Assembly (NCBI RefSeq): GCF_900105355.1 | Contig: NZ_FNSC01000001.1 | Coordinates: forward strand, 2,232,001-2,296,000 | Direction: 5' to 3' | Length of the DNA: 64,000 nt | Source of the DNA: Pseudomonas anguilliseptica | GTDB lineage: Bacteria > Pseudomonadota > Gammaproteobacteria > Pseudomonadales > Pseudomonadaceae | Shown here: in pieces, positions 47,260 to 56,498 of the stretch | Layout: every line of letters begins with the position of its first letter | How positions within the stretch are numbered: the first letter of the stretch is position 1 | The notes under the pieces: generated by a model | What the model saw: only the letters and a program-made list of their open reading frames with translations | The model's database searches: none | What the model was told of the DNA's origin: nothing | Made by a program: the position numbers and the translations under genes

Positions 47260-47619
47260 ATGATGCGCCCCGACGCCAAAGTCGAAAAAGTCTATCTATA
47301 CCCCAAGCCGGTGGATTTCCGAAAATCCATCGATGGCCTGGCCGCCCTGGTCGAGCTGGATATCAAGGTGGCGGTGTTCGACCCGGTGCTGTTCGTCTTC
47401 CTCAACCGCGCGCGCAGCCGGGTGAAGATTTTGTATTGGGAGCGCAACGGCTTTTGCCTGTGGCTCAAGCGATTGGAGGCTGAACGCTTCAAGTCGCATC
47501 CGGAACCTGGCGAAGATGCGATCGTGCTGACGGCCCAGGAGTTGAACTGGTTGTTGGACGGTATCGACCTGTGGCGCAACCGGCCGCACCAGGTTTTGAC
47601 CCCTAGGTTCGTCACCTGA
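47260..47619 (+). CDS. tnpB: IS66 accessory protein TnpB
   Basis: A 119-residue protein of the IS66 Orf2 (TnpB) family. The signature KVYLYPKPVDFRKSIDGLAALV and VKILYWERNGFCLWLKRLE are clear. It is required for IS66 transposition in the studied members, though its biochemical role is unknown. ATG 47260 or 47263 is the likely start. tnpC begins 18 bases after its stop. Confidence 0.92.
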   Translation: MMRPDAKVEKVYLYPKPVDFRKSIDGLAALVELDIKVAVFDPVLFVFLNRARSRVKILYWERNGFCLWLKRLEAERFKSHPEPGEDAIVLTAQELNWLLDGIDLWRNRPHQVLTPRFVT

Positions 47620-47637
47620 GCCGGTATAATCCACGGC

Positions 47638-49194
47638 ATGATTTCTGTGCCCGAAACCCTTCCTGATGACCCCGCCGCGCTCAAGCAATTGCTCGCTGAG
47701 GTGTTGTCGTCGGCGCAGGAATTGGCCAAGGACAAGGATGGGCAGATCGAGCGCCTGCGCGAACAAAACGCGCTGTTGATCCAGCGCCTGTTCGGCCGTA
47801 AATCCGAGCAGAGCAGCGACCCGGATTCACCGCAGCTAGAGATGTTCAACGAAGCGGAAAGCCTGGCCGAAGCGGCGGCTGAAGCTCCGGCCGCTGAGGT
47901 CGAGGAAGAAGTCGTTGCGCCGACCAAGCGCCGCGGCAAGCGCAAGCCGTTACCGGCCGAACTACCGCGTGTCGAGGTCATCCACGAACTGCCCGAACAC
48001 GAACTGACCTGCGAATGCGGTTGCCGCAAGCAGGCCATCGGCGAAGAAACCAGCGAGCAGCTGGAAATCATCCCGATGCAGGTTCAGGTGATCCGCCACA
48101 TTCGCAAGACCTATGCCTGCAAGGCCTGCGAAAGCGCGCCGGTCACCGCTGACAAGCCGGCCCAACTGATCGAGAAAAGCCTGGCCAGCCCGAGCGTGCT
48201 GGCGATGCTGCTGACCAGCAAATACGCCGACGGCATCCCACTGTATCGCTTCGAAAAGATGCTCAGTCGCCATGGCATCGACATCCCCCGGCAGACCCTG
48301 GCGCGCTGGGTGATCCAGTGCGGCGAACTGCTACAACCGTTGCTCAACCTGATGCGCGACAGGCTGCTGGACAGTCCGGTGATCCACTGCGATGAAACCC
48401 GCGTGCAGGTGCTCAAGGAGCCTGGGCGCGATCCGAGCAGCCACTCCTGGATGTGGGTGCAGACCGGTGGCCCGCCTGGCAAACCGGTGATCCTCTTCGA
48501 CTACACAACCAGCCGCGCGCAGGAGGTGCCGCTGCGCCTGCTCGACGGTTATCGCGGCTACCTGATGACCGACGATTACGCCGGCTACAACGCCGTGGCC
48601 GCACAACAAGGTGTTGAGCGCCTGGCCTGCTGGGCGCATGCGCGGCGCAAGTTCGTCGAAGCGCAAAAGGTGCAACCGAAGGGCAAAACCGGGCGTGCCG
48701 ACATCGCGTTGGGGATGATCAACAAGCTCTACGGCATCGAGCGCGAACTTAAGGATGCCAGCGATGAACAGCGCTACCGGGGCCGCCAGCAGCACAGCCT
48801 ACCGCTCCTCGATCAGCTCAAGACCTGGCTGGAGAAAACCCAGCCGCAGGTCACGGCGCAGAATGCCCTGGGCAAAGCAGTGAACTACCTGGCGAGCAAC
48901 TGGAGCCGACTCGAACGCTACATCGAGGCTGGCCACCTGCCGATCGATAACAACGCTGCCGAGCGCGCGATCCGGCCCTTCGTCATAGGTCGCAAGAACT
49001 GGCTGTTCAGCGACACGCCGAAAGGCGCGACCGCCAGCGCCCAACTCTACAGCCTGGTGGAAACCGCCAAGACCAATGGCCAGGAGCCCTACGCCTGGCT
49101 GCGCCATGTCCTCGAACGCCTGCCGCTGGCCAACAGCGTTGAAGCCTACGAAGCGCTGCTGCCTTGGAACTGCCAACCAACGACGCCACTGTAA
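47638..49194 (+). CDS. tnpC: IS66 transposase TnpC
   Basis: A 518-residue DDE transposase. An N-terminal coiled coil ([20 protein letters not shown]) precedes a Zn ribbon (CECGC and CKAC). The catalytic core has [20 protein letters not shown] and CWAHARRKF, and the C-terminal [19 protein letters not shown] supplies the catalytic Glu. All regions are full length with no frameshift, so it is probably functional. Confidence 0.96.
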   Translation: MISVPETLPDDPAALKQLLAEVLSSAQELAKDKDGQIERLREQNALLIQRLFGRKSEQSSDPDSPQLEMFNEAESLAEAAAEAPAAEVEEEVVAPTKRRGKRKPLPAELPRVEVIHELPEHELTCECGCRKQAIGEETSEQLEIIPMQVQVIRHIRKTYACKACESAPVTADKPAQLIEKSLASPSVLAMLLTSKYADGIPLYRFEKMLSRHGIDIPRQTLARWVIQCGELLQPLLNLMRDRLLDSPVIHCDETRVQVLKEPGRDPSSHSWMWVQTGGPPGKPVILFDYTTSRAQEVPLRLLDGYRGYLMTDDYAGYNAVAAQQGVERLACWAHARRKFVEAQKVQPKGKTGRADIALGMINKLYGIERELKDASDEQRYRGRQQHSLPLLDQLKTWLEKTQPQVTAQNALGKAVNYLASNWSRLERYIEAGHLPIDNNAAERAIRPFVIGRKNWLFSDTPKGATASAQLYSLVETAKTNGQEPYAWLRHVLERLPLANSVEAYEALLPWNCQPTTPL

Positions 49195-49542
49195 AACGCA
49201 AAACCTCTCCAGAGGGAGGTGGGGTCTATGGGGCGCTTACGGTTCTTCACCTTCGGTCTGCTGTTTATCGGCTGGATCGTCGACCTGTTCCTGATCCCGG
49301 CGATGGATCGCGAAGCCGATCTGCGCTTTACCGCCGGCGATACCGATTACAACGTGGCCTGGATCCTGCTGACCTTCCTCGGTATTTTCGGTGTGCACCG
49401 CATGTACCAGGGTAAGTGGATCACCGGGATCATCTACCTGTTTACCGGTGGTCTGTTCCTGCTCGGGGTGCTGTATGACTTCTGGACGCTGAACACTCAG
49501 GTGTCGATCAAGAACGCTGAGCGCAGCTAAGGCTCAGGCAAG

Positions 49543-49571
49543 AAAAAGCCCGCCTATTGGCGGGCTTTTTT
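49543..49571. terminator. Bidirectional intrinsic terminator
   Basis: AAAAAGCCCGCC, a 4-base loop and GGCGGGCTTTTTT make a 12-bp stem with T-runs on both strands. It separates the TM2 gene from the convergent pyrC' gene. Confidence 0.93.
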
Positions 49572-49584
49572 GTGGCGCGAGGCA

Positions 49585-50856
49585 TCACGCCTGGTAGCTG
49601 ATATGTCCATCCACCAAGGTGTAACGCACGGCGCCCGGCAGGCAGTGGCCGATAAATGGGCAGTTGGCACCTTTCGAATACCAGGTTTCGCCGGCCAGGG
49701 TCGAGGCTTGTGGGTCAAACAGCAGCAGATCGGCGGGTGCGCCCACGCTCAGTTTGCCAGCCGGCAGGCGCAGCGCCTGCGCTGGGCCTGCACTCAGACG
49801 AGCGAGCAGGGTCGGCAGGTCGAGCAGACCGTCCTGCACCAGGCTCAGGGCCAGCGGTAGCAGCAGTTGTACGCTGCTGATGCCCGGTTCGGTGGCGCCG
49901 AAGGGCGCCAGCTTGGCGTCGCGCTCATGCGGCTGGTGGTGGCTGGAAATGGCCGAGATCACCCCGCTTTTCACGGCGGCACGCAGGCCGCCGCGGTCAT
50001 CAGTTGTGCGCAGCGGCGGTTGTACGTGGTACAGGCTGGAGAAGTCGCTCAGCGCCTCATCGGTGAGGATCAGCTGGTACAGCGCCACATCAGCCGTGAC
50101 TGGCAGGCCACGGGCCTGAGCATCGGCGACCAGCTGGGCGCCGCGAGCGCTGGTCAGCTGGCTGAAGTGCGCACGCACGCCGGTCTGCTCAACCAACAGC
50201 AGGTCGCGGGCCAGGGCCACCGTCTCGGCCGTTTCGGGAATGCCCGGCAGGCCGAGGAAACTCGCCGTTGCACCTTCGTGGGCCAGGCCGCCCTCGGCCA
50301 GGTCATGGTCCTGGGAGTGGAAGATCACCGTCAGGTCGAAAGTCGCAGCATATTCCAGGGCGCGGCGCAGGGTGCGATTGTTACGGAAGCTGTTCAGGCC
50401 GTTGCCGAAAGCCACGCAACCGGCGTCGCGCAGCGCGACCAGTTCGGCCAGCTGCTCGCCTTCCAGGCCTTTGCTCAGGGCTCCAATCGGGAACACCTTG
50501 GTGTGTCCGGCCTCGCGGGCGCGGTCGAGAATCAGTTCGGCCACGGTCGGAGTATCCAGCACCGGTTTGGTAAAGGGTGGGCAGCACAGGCTGGTCACAC
50601 CGCCGGCGGCCGCCGCCAGGGTTTCCGTGGCGATGCTGCCTTTGCGGCTGTAACCCGGCTCGCGCAGGGCGACGTTAAGGTCGACCAGGCCAGGCGCGGC
50701 AACAAGGCCCTGGGCTTCGATGCTCTGTTCGGCGACGAAACCGGTCGGAGCCTGGCCGATGGCGATGATTTTGCCGCCTTCGATGTACAGATCAGTCTGC
50801 TGATCGAAGCCGCTGCTGGGGTCGATCACCCGGGCCTCGAGGATACGCATACGCAT
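49585..50856 (-). CDS. pyrC': Non-catalytic dihydroorotase-like subunit PyrC'
   Basis: A 423-residue amidohydrolase-fold protein. Where active dihydroorotases bind zinc through HxH (PGLIDxHVHLR), this one reads PGLVDLNVALREPG, so both metal-binding His are missing. In Pseudomonas such a protein (also called PyrX) is a structural partner of the aspartate transcarbamoylase PyrB and is needed for its assembly or stability. The ATG shares a base with the pyrB stop (TGATG), so the two are coupled. The gene ends at the bidirectional terminator. Confidence 0.95.
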   Translation of the reverse strand: MRMRILEARVIDPSSGFDQQTDLYIEGGKIIAIGQAPTGFVAEQSIEAQGLVAAPGLVDLNVALREPGYSRKGSIATETLAAAAGGVTSLCCPPFTKPVLDTPTVAELILDRAREAGHTKVFPIGALSKGLEGEQLAELVALRDAGCVAFGNGLNSFRNNRTLRRALEYAATFDLTVIFHSQDHDLAEGGLAHEGATASFLGLPGIPETAETVALARDLLLVEQTGVRAHFSQLTSARGAQLVADAQARGLPVTADVALYQLILTDEALSDFSSLYHVQPPLRTTDDRGGLRAAVKSGVISAISSHHQPHERDAKLAPFGATEPGISSVQLLLPLALSLVQDGLLDLPTLLARLSAGPAQALRLPAGKLSVGAPADLLLFDPQASTLAGETWYSKGANCPFIGHCLPGAVRYTLVDGHISYQA

Positions 50857-51866
50857 CAGTTCTGCTCCTCGGCATCTTGATTGAGTTGGCGCTGCGCGGT
50901 CTGCCCGCTCATGGCCATGGACAGCACGGCCATGCGCACGGCGATGCCGTAGGTGACCTGGTTGAGAATCACCGACTGCGGGCCGTCGGCCACCGCCGAT
51001 TCGATTTCCACGCCGCGGTTGATCGGGCCCGGATGCATCACCAGGGCATCCGGTTTGGCCAGCTTGAGGCGCTCCTCAGTCAGGCCGAACAGGCGGTAAA
51101 ACTCGCCTTCACTGGGCAGTAGGCCGCCGGTCATGCGCTCACGCTGCAGGCGCAGCATGATCACCACGTCGACGTCCTTGAGGCCAGCGGTCATGTCGCT
51201 GTAGACGGTCACTCCGTATTGCTCGATGCCAACCGGCAGCAGGGTTTTCGGCGCGATCACGCGAATGTCCGGGCAGCCAAGGGTCTTCAGCGCCAGCATG
51301 TTCGAGCGGGCTACCCGCGAGTGCAGGATGTCGCCGACGATGGCTACCGAGAGGTTCTCGAAACCGCCCTTGTGCCGCCGAATCGTCAGCATGTCGAGCA
51401 TGCCCTGGGTCGGGTGGGCGTGACGGCCGTCGCCGCCGTTGATGATCGCCAGGTTGGGGCACACGTGCTCGGCGATAAAGTGTGCGGCACCGGAGTCGGC
51501 GTGGCGCACGACGAAGATGTCGGCAGCCATGGCTTCCAGATTGCGCAGGGTGTCGAACAGGGTTTCGCCCTTGCTGGTCGAACTGGTCGATACATTGAGG
51601 CTGATCACGTCGGCTGACAGGCGCTGGGCCGCCAGCTCGAAGGTGGTGCGGGTGCGTGTGGAGTTCTCGAAGAACACGTTGCACACGGTCTTGCCGCGCA
51701 GCAGCGGGACTTTCTTCACCGCGCGGGCGCCGACTTCGAGGAAGGAGTCGGCGGTGTCGAGGATCTCCGTCAGCAGCTCGCGTGGCAGGCCGTCGAGGGA
51801 CAGGAAGTGGCGGAGTTGGCCTTGGTCATTCAGCTGCAGCGGGCGCTTGGCGGCTATGGTCGTCAT
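50856..51866 (-). CDS. pyrB: Aspartate carbamoyltransferase catalytic subunit
   Basis: A 336-residue enzyme for the committed step of pyrimidine synthesis. The carbamoyl-phosphate site [19 protein letters not shown] and the later [14 protein letters not shown] are intact. The N-terminal extension before the ornithine/aspartate transcarbamoylase fold (about 15 residues) is typical of the Pseudomonas class, which forms a large complex with PyrC'. ATG 51866 overlaps no other gene; the pyrR stop lies 10 bases upstream. Confidence 0.98.
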   Translation of the reverse strand: MTTIAAKRPLQLNDQGQLRHFLSLDGLPRELLTEILDTADSFLEVGARAVKKVPLLRGKTVCNVFFENSTRTRTTFELAAQRLSADVISLNVSTSSTSKGETLFDTLRNLEAMAADIFVVRHADSGAAHFIAEHVCPNLAIINGGDGRHAHPTQGMLDMLTIRRHKGGFENLSVAIVGDILHSRVARSNMLALKTLGCPDIRVIAPKTLLPVGIEQYGVTVYSDMTAGLKDVDVVIMLRLQRERMTGGLLPSEGEFYRLFGLTEERLKLAKPDALVMHPGPINRGVEIESAVADGPQSVILNQVTYGIAVRMAVLSMAMSGQTAQRQLNQDAEEQN

Positions 51867-51876
51867 CTGGCGAGTC

Positions 51877-52383
51877 TCAGTGGGCAAGCGTCTGGAGTTC
51901 GAGGGTCAGCGGCGTGGGGCCGGACAATTTTACCCGCTGATCCGCTGCCAGCGACAGCGTGGCACCGACCACATCCGGGCGAATCGGCAGCTCGCGGGCA
52001 TTCAGGTCAAGCAGGCTGACCAGGGTCACGCTGGCCGGGCGGCCGTAATCGAACAGCTCGTTGAGCGCGGCGCGGATGGTACGGCCACTCATCAGCACGT
52101 CATCGATCAGCACTAGGTGCTGGCCTTCGATCTCGAACGGCAGCTCGGACGGCTGCACCTGCGGATGCAGGCCATTCTGGGTGAAGTCGTCACGGTAGAA
52201 GGACACATCGAGGATGCCCAGCGCGTCGTCGCGGCCTAGGGCTTCCAGCAGCGCCTGGGCAACCCAGACGCCGCCGGTGCGGATGCCAATAAAGCGCGGT
52301 TCGCTGATCTGCCGCTGATTCAGGTGGCCGGTCAGGGCCGCGGCCATTTGCGGTAGCAGTTCGGCCGGGTTGGGTAAGCTCAT
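51877..52383 (-). CDS. pyrR: Bifunctional pyrimidine regulatory protein / uracil phosphoribosyltransferase
   Basis: A 168-residue phosphoribosyltransferase-fold protein. The PRPP motif [18 protein letters not shown] is near residue 92, and [17 protein letters not shown] is typical of PyrR. In Gram-positives it binds pyr mRNA; in Pseudomonas it lies upstream of pyrB with a role in pyrimidine control or salvage. It precedes pyrB by 10 bases. Confidence 0.95.
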   Translation of the reverse strand: MSLPNPAELLPQMAAALTGHLNQRQISEPRFIGIRTGGVWVAQALLEALGRDDALGILDVSFYRDDFTQNGLHPQVQPSELPFEIEGQHLVLIDDVLMSGRTIRAALNELFDYGRPASVTLVSLLDLNARELPIRPDVVGATLSLAADQRVKLSGPTPLTLELQTLAH

Positions 52384-52414
52384 GGCAACACTCCAGATGC
52401 AATCTTAGTAGGCG

Positions 52415-52861
52415 TCAGCCCAGGCAATTTTCTTCAAGCCAACCTTGCAGGAGTAAGGCGGCGGCCAGTGCGTCGACCGGGCGTTCGCGGTAGCCGCTGT
52501 TCTGTCCCTGTTGCAAGCGCTGGCCCTTGGCCTCGTAGGTGGTCAGGCGTTCGTCGTGGGTGTGCACGGGCAGGTTGAAGCGGCCGTTAAGGCGGCGGGC
52601 GAATTTCTCGGCGCGGTCGCTCATCTCGCTTTTCGTGCCATCCATGTTCAGCGGCAGGCCGACGACTATGGCGTCCGGCTGCCATTCCTTGATCAGCGCC
52701 TCGACTTTCTGCCAGTCCGGCACGCCGTTCTGCGCCTTGAGGATGCACAGCCCGCGGGCCTGGCCGGTGATCACCTGGCCGACGGCAACGCCGATCTGTT
52801 TGCTGCCGTAATCGAAGCCCAGCAGCAGGCGCAGCGGTTTTGGATTCGCCTCGGCCATCAA
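52415..52861 (-). CDS. ruvX: Holliday-junction-resolvase-like protein RuvX (YqgF)
   Basis: A 148-residue RNase H-fold protein. The first acidic motif LLLGFDYGSKQIGVAVG and the third HTHDERLTTYEA are intact, as is IVVGLPLNMDGTKSEM. Members process pre-16S rRNA and are called YqgF in older work. It overlaps the upstream yqgE by 4 bases and lies 31 bases before pyrR. Confidence 0.96.
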   Translation of the reverse strand: MMAEANPKPLRLLLGFDYGSKQIGVAVGQVITGQARGLCILKAQNGVPDWQKVEALIKEWQPDAIVVGLPLNMDGTKSEMSDRAEKFARRLNGRFNLPVHTHDERLTTYEAKGQRLQQGQNSGYRERPVDALAAALLLQGWLEENCLG

Positions 52862-53427
52862 GCGTGTCCGGCTTGTGAGGTAAGCAGGCTGAGGTTGACG
52901 CCCAGGCGCGCAGCCGCGGCGTTAAGACGCTGGTCGAAAGGCAGGTCGAAGAGGATGGCGTGGTCAGCCGGGCAGGTCAGCCAGGCGTTGTCGGTCAGCT
53001 CGGCTTCCAGCTGCCCGGCCTCCCAGCCGGCATAGCCGAGGGTGATCAGATATTTCTCCGGGCCTGTGCCATCGGCAATGGCGAACAGCACGTCTTGAGA
53101 GGTCGACAGGCCCAGTTCGCCCAGCTCCAGAGTGGCCTGAAACTGCGGGCCGCTGGGGTGCAGGACAAAGCCGCGATCGGTTTGTACCGGGCCGCCGGTG
53201 AAGATCGGTAAGCTCTGGCAAAGCACGGGCGGCTCGTCATCCGGACGCAATTGTTCGAGTACGTCAGCCAGGTTGAGGCCGTTGGGTTTGTTGATCACCA
53301 GGCCCATGGCCCCGTGTTCGTTGTGATCAATCAGGTAGGTGACGGTCTGCGCAAAATGCGGATCGGCCATGTGCGGCATGGCAATCAGGAAGTGGTGCTT
53401 GAGGTAGCTGGGGCTGGCGTCTTTCAT
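52858..53427 (-). CDS. algH: YqgE/AlgH family protein
   Basis: A 189-residue protein of the UPF0301 family. The core motif FLIAMPHMADPHFAQTVTYL and NEHGAMGLVINKPNG at the N-terminus are diagnostic. In P. aeruginosa the gene was reported to affect alginate production. No catalytic residues are evident. It is coupled to ruvX by a 4-base overlap (ATGA). Confidence 0.95.
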   Translation of the reverse strand: MKDASPSYLKHHFLIAMPHMADPHFAQTVTYLIDHNEHGAMGLVINKPNGLNLADVLEQLRPDDEPPVLCQSLPIFTGGPVQTDRGFVLHPSGPQFQATLELGELGLSTSQDVLFAIADGTGPEKYLITLGYAGWEAGQLEAELTDNAWLTCPADHAILFDLPFDQRLNAAAARLGVNLSLLTSQAGHA

Positions 53428-53477
53428 GGCGTTAGTTTGGAGCTTCGAGCGGCAAGCCTCAAGCGCCGTGCGCAGAT

Positions 53478-54374
53478 TCAGTTGCTCGACAGACGGTCGC
53501 CGCGCTCGAAACGCCAGGTTCGGATGATTTCCAGGCGGTCGACATCGGCCAGGTCGGCGGTAAACGGGGCGAACGGCGCGGCCAGGCGCACGATGCGCAG
53601 GGCGGCCTGATCGAGCAGGCGCTGGCCGGAGGATTCCAGCACCTGCACTTCGTACAGGGTGCCGTCGCGGTTGATCGACACCAGCAGGCGCAGGCTGCCG
53701 TAGATGCCCTGGCGGCGTGCTTCATCGGGGTAATTCAGGTTGCCGACCCGCTCGACCTTCTTGCGCCATTCGTCTTTGTACCAGGCGCCTTTGTCGCGCA
53801 TGGTTGAGGCAGCGTTGAGGCGGTGAATCTTCGGGCGCTTGGCGTATTGCTGAACTTCCTGAGCCAGCTCGGCCTCCAGGCTGGCGATCTCCGACGACAA
53901 CTGAGCGCTGTCGAACACCGGTGCCGGTCGGGCCTGCGGCGTTGGCTTGGCTTCTTCGCGCTTTACCGGGGTTTTCTGCTGCTGTGGGGCGCGGGTGGCG
54001 ACGGCGGCTTTCGGTGCTTGCTGGCGTACTGCTGGCTGTTGCGGCGAGGTCGGCGGGGTGATGCGCTTGACTTCGCTGTCCTGAAACAGTGCCTGCTCGG
54101 TGGTTTTCGGTGCGGCCTTATGTTCCAGAGTGCCACTGCCTTGTTGGTTGTCTTGGGCGAGGAAATCGGCCTCTTTGGGCTTTTCTTCGCTCTTGAAGGT
54201 GGACAGGGTGATTTCCAGGGTTTTGCTGATCTGGCTCGGCTCGGCCAGGGTAAAGCCCAGGCCGAGGATCAGTGCAGCGTGCAGCACCGCAGCGAGAAAC
54301 AGGGTAAAGCCCAGGCGGTCAGCCGGCTGTACGCCGGCGCTGGAAAGTTCAGGGAGTTGGGCTGCTGCGTTCAT
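53478..54374 (-). CDS. tonB: TonB-family protein (TonB3-like)
   Basis: A 298-residue bitopic protein. The N-terminal transmembrane helix (LGFTLFLAAVLHAALILGLGF) precedes a long Pro/Lys/Gln-rich periplasmic spacer with coiled coil (SSEIASLEAELAQEVQQYAKR) and a C-terminal TonB domain (VGNLNYPDEARRQGIYGSLRLLVSINRDGTL). In P. aeruginosa the gene at this position (tonB3) was linked to twitching motility, which fits the pil genes nearby. ATG 54374 places the helix at the N-terminus. Confidence 0.93.
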   Translation of the reverse strand: MNAAAQLPELSSAGVQPADRLGFTLFLAAVLHAALILGLGFTLAEPSQISKTLEITLSTFKSEEKPKEADFLAQDNQQGSGTLEHKAAPKTTEQALFQDSEVKRITPPTSPQQPAVRQQAPKAAVATRAPQQQKTPVKREEAKPTPQARPAPVFDSAQLSSEIASLEAELAQEVQQYAKRPKIHRLNAASTMRDKGAWYKDEWRKKVERVGNLNYPDEARRQGIYGSLRLLVSINRDGTLYEVQVLESSGQRLLDQAALRIVRLAAPFAPFTADLADVDRLEIIRTWRFERGDRLSSN

Positions 54375-54430
54375 CGCATATCGGGTCTGCTCAGGTTGCC
54401 GCGCAGTCTGCCGAGGGCGCATGGAAAAGT

Positions 54431-55393
54431 CTATGAAGCACTGCGCGCATTGAGCTTCTCGGCAATCTTGTTCATCAGCTGCTCGCCGATACGTGTATCG
54501 AAAGCAGCGTCGATCTCGCGGATGCAGGTCGGGCTGGTCACGTTGATCTCGGTCAGGTGCTCACCGATCACGTCCAGGCCGACAAACAGCAGGCCTTTCT
54601 CACGCAGGGTTGGGCCGACTGCGGCCGCGATTTCACGGTCGCGCTCGCTCAGCGGTCGGGCTTCGCCGCGGCCGCCGGCGGCAAGGTTGCCGCGGGTTTC
54701 GCCTGCCGCTGGAATGCGTGCCAGGCAATAAGGCACCGGCTCGCCGTCGATCATCAGGATGCGCTTGTCACCATCCTTGATTTCGGGCAGGTAACCTTGG
54801 GCCATGATCTGCTGCTGGCCATGGTTGGTCAGGGTCTCGAGAATCACGGAAAGGTTTGGATCGCCTTCGCGGTGACGAAATATCATCGATCCGCCCATTC
54901 CATCGAGGGGTTTGAGAATGATGTCACGCTGCTCTTTGGCAAACTCGCGCAGAATGTCGGCCCTACGGCTGACCACGGTCGGCGGAGTGTATTGGCTGAA
55001 CTGGGTGGCAAAGTACTTTTCATTGCAGTCGCGCAGACTTTGCGGGCGGTTGACCACCAGAACGCCCGCTTGCTCGGCTTGTTCCAGCAAGTAGGTGGAG
55101 TAGACAAACTCGTTATCGAAGGGCGGATCCTTGCGCATCAGGATCACGTCCAGCTCGCTTAATGCGATATCGTGCTCGTTACCCAGTTCGAACCAGCGCT
55201 GAGGGTCGTTGTATACGCTAAGCTCTGAAAGTCGAGCGCGTGCTTCGCCCTTGGTTTGGTAAAGATCTTTCTGCTCCATATAGAAGAGGGTCCAGCCGCG
55301 CGCTTGGGCGGTCAGCAACATGGCCAGCGAACTGTCCTTCTTGAATGCGATCTGGGCGATGGGGTCCATGACAATGCCGAGGCGGACGCTCAT
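54431..55393 (-). CDS. gshB: Glutathione synthetase
   Basis: A 320-residue ATP-grasp enzyme joining gamma-glutamylcysteine and glycine. Hallmarks: MSVRLGIVMDPIAQIAFKKD at the N-terminus, LMRKDPPFDNEFVYSTYLLE, LKPLDGMGGSMIF for ATP binding, and FVGLDVIGEHLTEINVTSPT. ATG 55393 gives the family start; the longer frame adds 29 residues. It is divergent from pilG, with a 240-base region between. Confidence 0.97.
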   Translation of the reverse strand: MSVRLGIVMDPIAQIAFKKDSSLAMLLTAQARGWTLFYMEQKDLYQTKGEARARLSELSVYNDPQRWFELGNEHDIALSELDVILMRKDPPFDNEFVYSTYLLEQAEQAGVLVVNRPQSLRDCNEKYFATQFSQYTPPTVVSRRADILREFAKEQRDIILKPLDGMGGSMIFRHREGDPNLSVILETLTNHGQQQIMAQGYLPEIKDGDKRILMIDGEPVPYCLARIPAAGETRGNLAAGGRGEARPLSERDREIAAAVGPTLREKGLLFVGLDVIGEHLTEINVTSPTCIREIDAAFDTRIGEQLMNKIAEKLNARSAS

Positions 55394-55633
55394 GGCGGTG
55401 TTCTCCGTAAAATGGCAGCGATTAAAGTGTGCTAAGACGTGATGTGGCGTCAGAGTGGCGCTGACAAGTCGGGTGGTCAAGGAAAAAACTTGGCCCCGCG
55501 CGGCTTATAGATTGCATCTGGAGAGTGTGCTAAAAAGGCCCGACGATTGGGTTTTAGCCCGTCGGTGGCAGGGCCTCAGGCGCACTGATATAACGCAAAA
55601 ATAACGACTCACCGAGGCGATGGTAGGGCAAAC

Positions 55634-56041
55634 ATGGAACAGCATTCCGAGGGTTTGAGGGTGATGGTGATCGACGATTCGAAAACGATTCGTCGTACCG
55701 CGGAAACCCTGCTGAAAAAGGTGGGCTGCGAGGTGATTACTGCAGTTGACGGCTTCGATGCTTTGGCAAAGATCGCCGATACCCATCCGAGCATCATCTT
55801 TGTCGACATTATGATGCCGCGGCTCGATGGCTATCAGACCTGTGTCTTGATCAAGAACAACAGCGCTTTCAAATCCACTCCGGTGATCATGCTGTCTTCC
55901 AAAGACGGTCTGTTCGACAAAGCCAAAGGGCGCATTGTCGGTTCCGATCAATACCTGACCAAACCCTTCAGTAAAGAAGAGCTGCTCGGTGCGATCAAAG
56001 CCCATGTGCCTGACTTTGTACCGGTGGAACAAGCGTCCTGA
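55634..56041 (+). CDS. pilG: Pilus response regulator PilG
   Basis: A 135-residue CheY-like single-domain response regulator. The phosphorylation site is the Asp in IIFVDIMMPRLDGYQ near residue 60, with the acidic pair VIDDSKTIRR and Lys in YLTKPFSKEEL. In the Pil-Chp system it promotes pilus extension and cAMP signalling. The first gene of pilGHIJK-chpA; its leader (55394-55633) holds a CCGACG/CGTCGG hairpin and no gene. Confidence 0.97.
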   Translation: MEQHSEGLRVMVIDDSKTIRRTAETLLKKVGCEVITAVDGFDALAKIADTHPSIIFVDIMMPRLDGYQTCVLIKNNSAFKSTPVIMLSSKDGLFDKAKGRIVGSDQYLTKPFSKEELLGAIKAHVPDFVPVEQAS

Positions 56042-56088
56042 CGCCTGGCTGAACAGCTGAGCGCCTTTTTAAAGTATTGGGAAACACC

Positions 56089-56454
56089 ATGGCTCGAATT
56101 CTGATTGTTGATGACTCGCCGACTGAAATGTACAAACTGACCGCCATGCTGGAAAAGCACGGCCATCAGGTACTCAAGGCGGAAAATGGTGCCGACGGCG
56201 TTGCTCTGGCTCGCCAGGAAAAGCCCGACGCCGTGCTGATGGATATCGTCATGCCGGGCCTCAATGGCTTCCAGGCGACCCGTCAGCTGACCAAGGATGC
56301 GGACACCAGCCACATTCCGGTGATTATCGTCACCACCAAGGATCAGGAAACCGACAGGGTTTGGGGTAAGCGCCAGGGTGCGAAGGATTACCTGACCAAG
56401 CCGGTTGATGAAGAAACCCTGGTTAAAACCTTGAATGCGGTATTGGCCGGTTAA
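56089..56454 (+). CDS. pilH: Pilus response regulator PilH
   Basis: A 121-residue CheY-like protein with acidic pair LIVDDSPTEM, phospho-acceptor Asp in VLMDIVMPGLNGFQ near residue 52, and Lys in YLTKPVDEETL. PilH counters PilG and acts as a phosphate sink in the Pil-Chp system. ATG 56089 is chosen over one at 56077 because the shorter form has the normal N-terminus MARILIVDDS. Confidence 0.97.
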   Translation: MARILIVDDSPTEMYKLTAMLEKHGHQVLKAENGADGVALARQEKPDAVLMDIVMPGLNGFQATRQLTKDADTSHIPVIIVTTKDQETDRVWGKRQGAKDYLTKPVDEETLVKTLNAVLAG

Positions 56455-56498
56455 TACCAGGTCAGTCCGCAATTAAAAAGAATAAGGCCGCAGCTGGC

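Larger units (their letters stand above)
47177..49240 (+). mobile_element. IS66-family insertion sequence (tnpB-tnpC type, no tnpA)
   Basis: A 2064-bp element. Its ends are inverted repeats beginning GTAAGCG, the IS66 terminus: left GTAAGCGCTCCATAAACC and right (reverse strand) GTAAGCGCCCCATAGACC, matching at all but two of 18 positions. It is flanked by an 8-bp direct repeat, GGTTCTTC, at 47169-47176 and 49241-49248, the duplication length expected for IS66. It holds tnpB and tnpC; no tnpA-like gene fits in the 83 bases before tnpB. Both genes are uninterrupted, so the element may be active. Confidence 0.95.
47060..49530 (+). pseudogene. TM2-domain membrane protein gene split by an IS66-family element
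   Basis: The 5' part (47060-47176, 39 codons, after AGGAGG) encodes LIGYLLWIFGFLGAHRFYYG, the TM2 motif. The 3' part (49249-49530) restores the same frame with TFGLLFIGWIVDLFLIP and a second copy of the hydrophobic motif, FLGIFGVHRMYQGKWITGII. Removing the element and one copy of its 8-bp duplication joins them as a 132-residue protein. As it stands, the 5' part runs 4 codons into the element and stops (TAA 47189). The right end of the element supplies GGGAGGTG plus ATG 49228 in frame, so a 100-residue version of the 3' part could still be made. Confidence 0.93.

Noticed and set aside
47177..47260. Short tnpA gene at the left end of the IS66 element
   Set aside because: Only 83 bases are available and no helix-turn-helix coding frame is visible.
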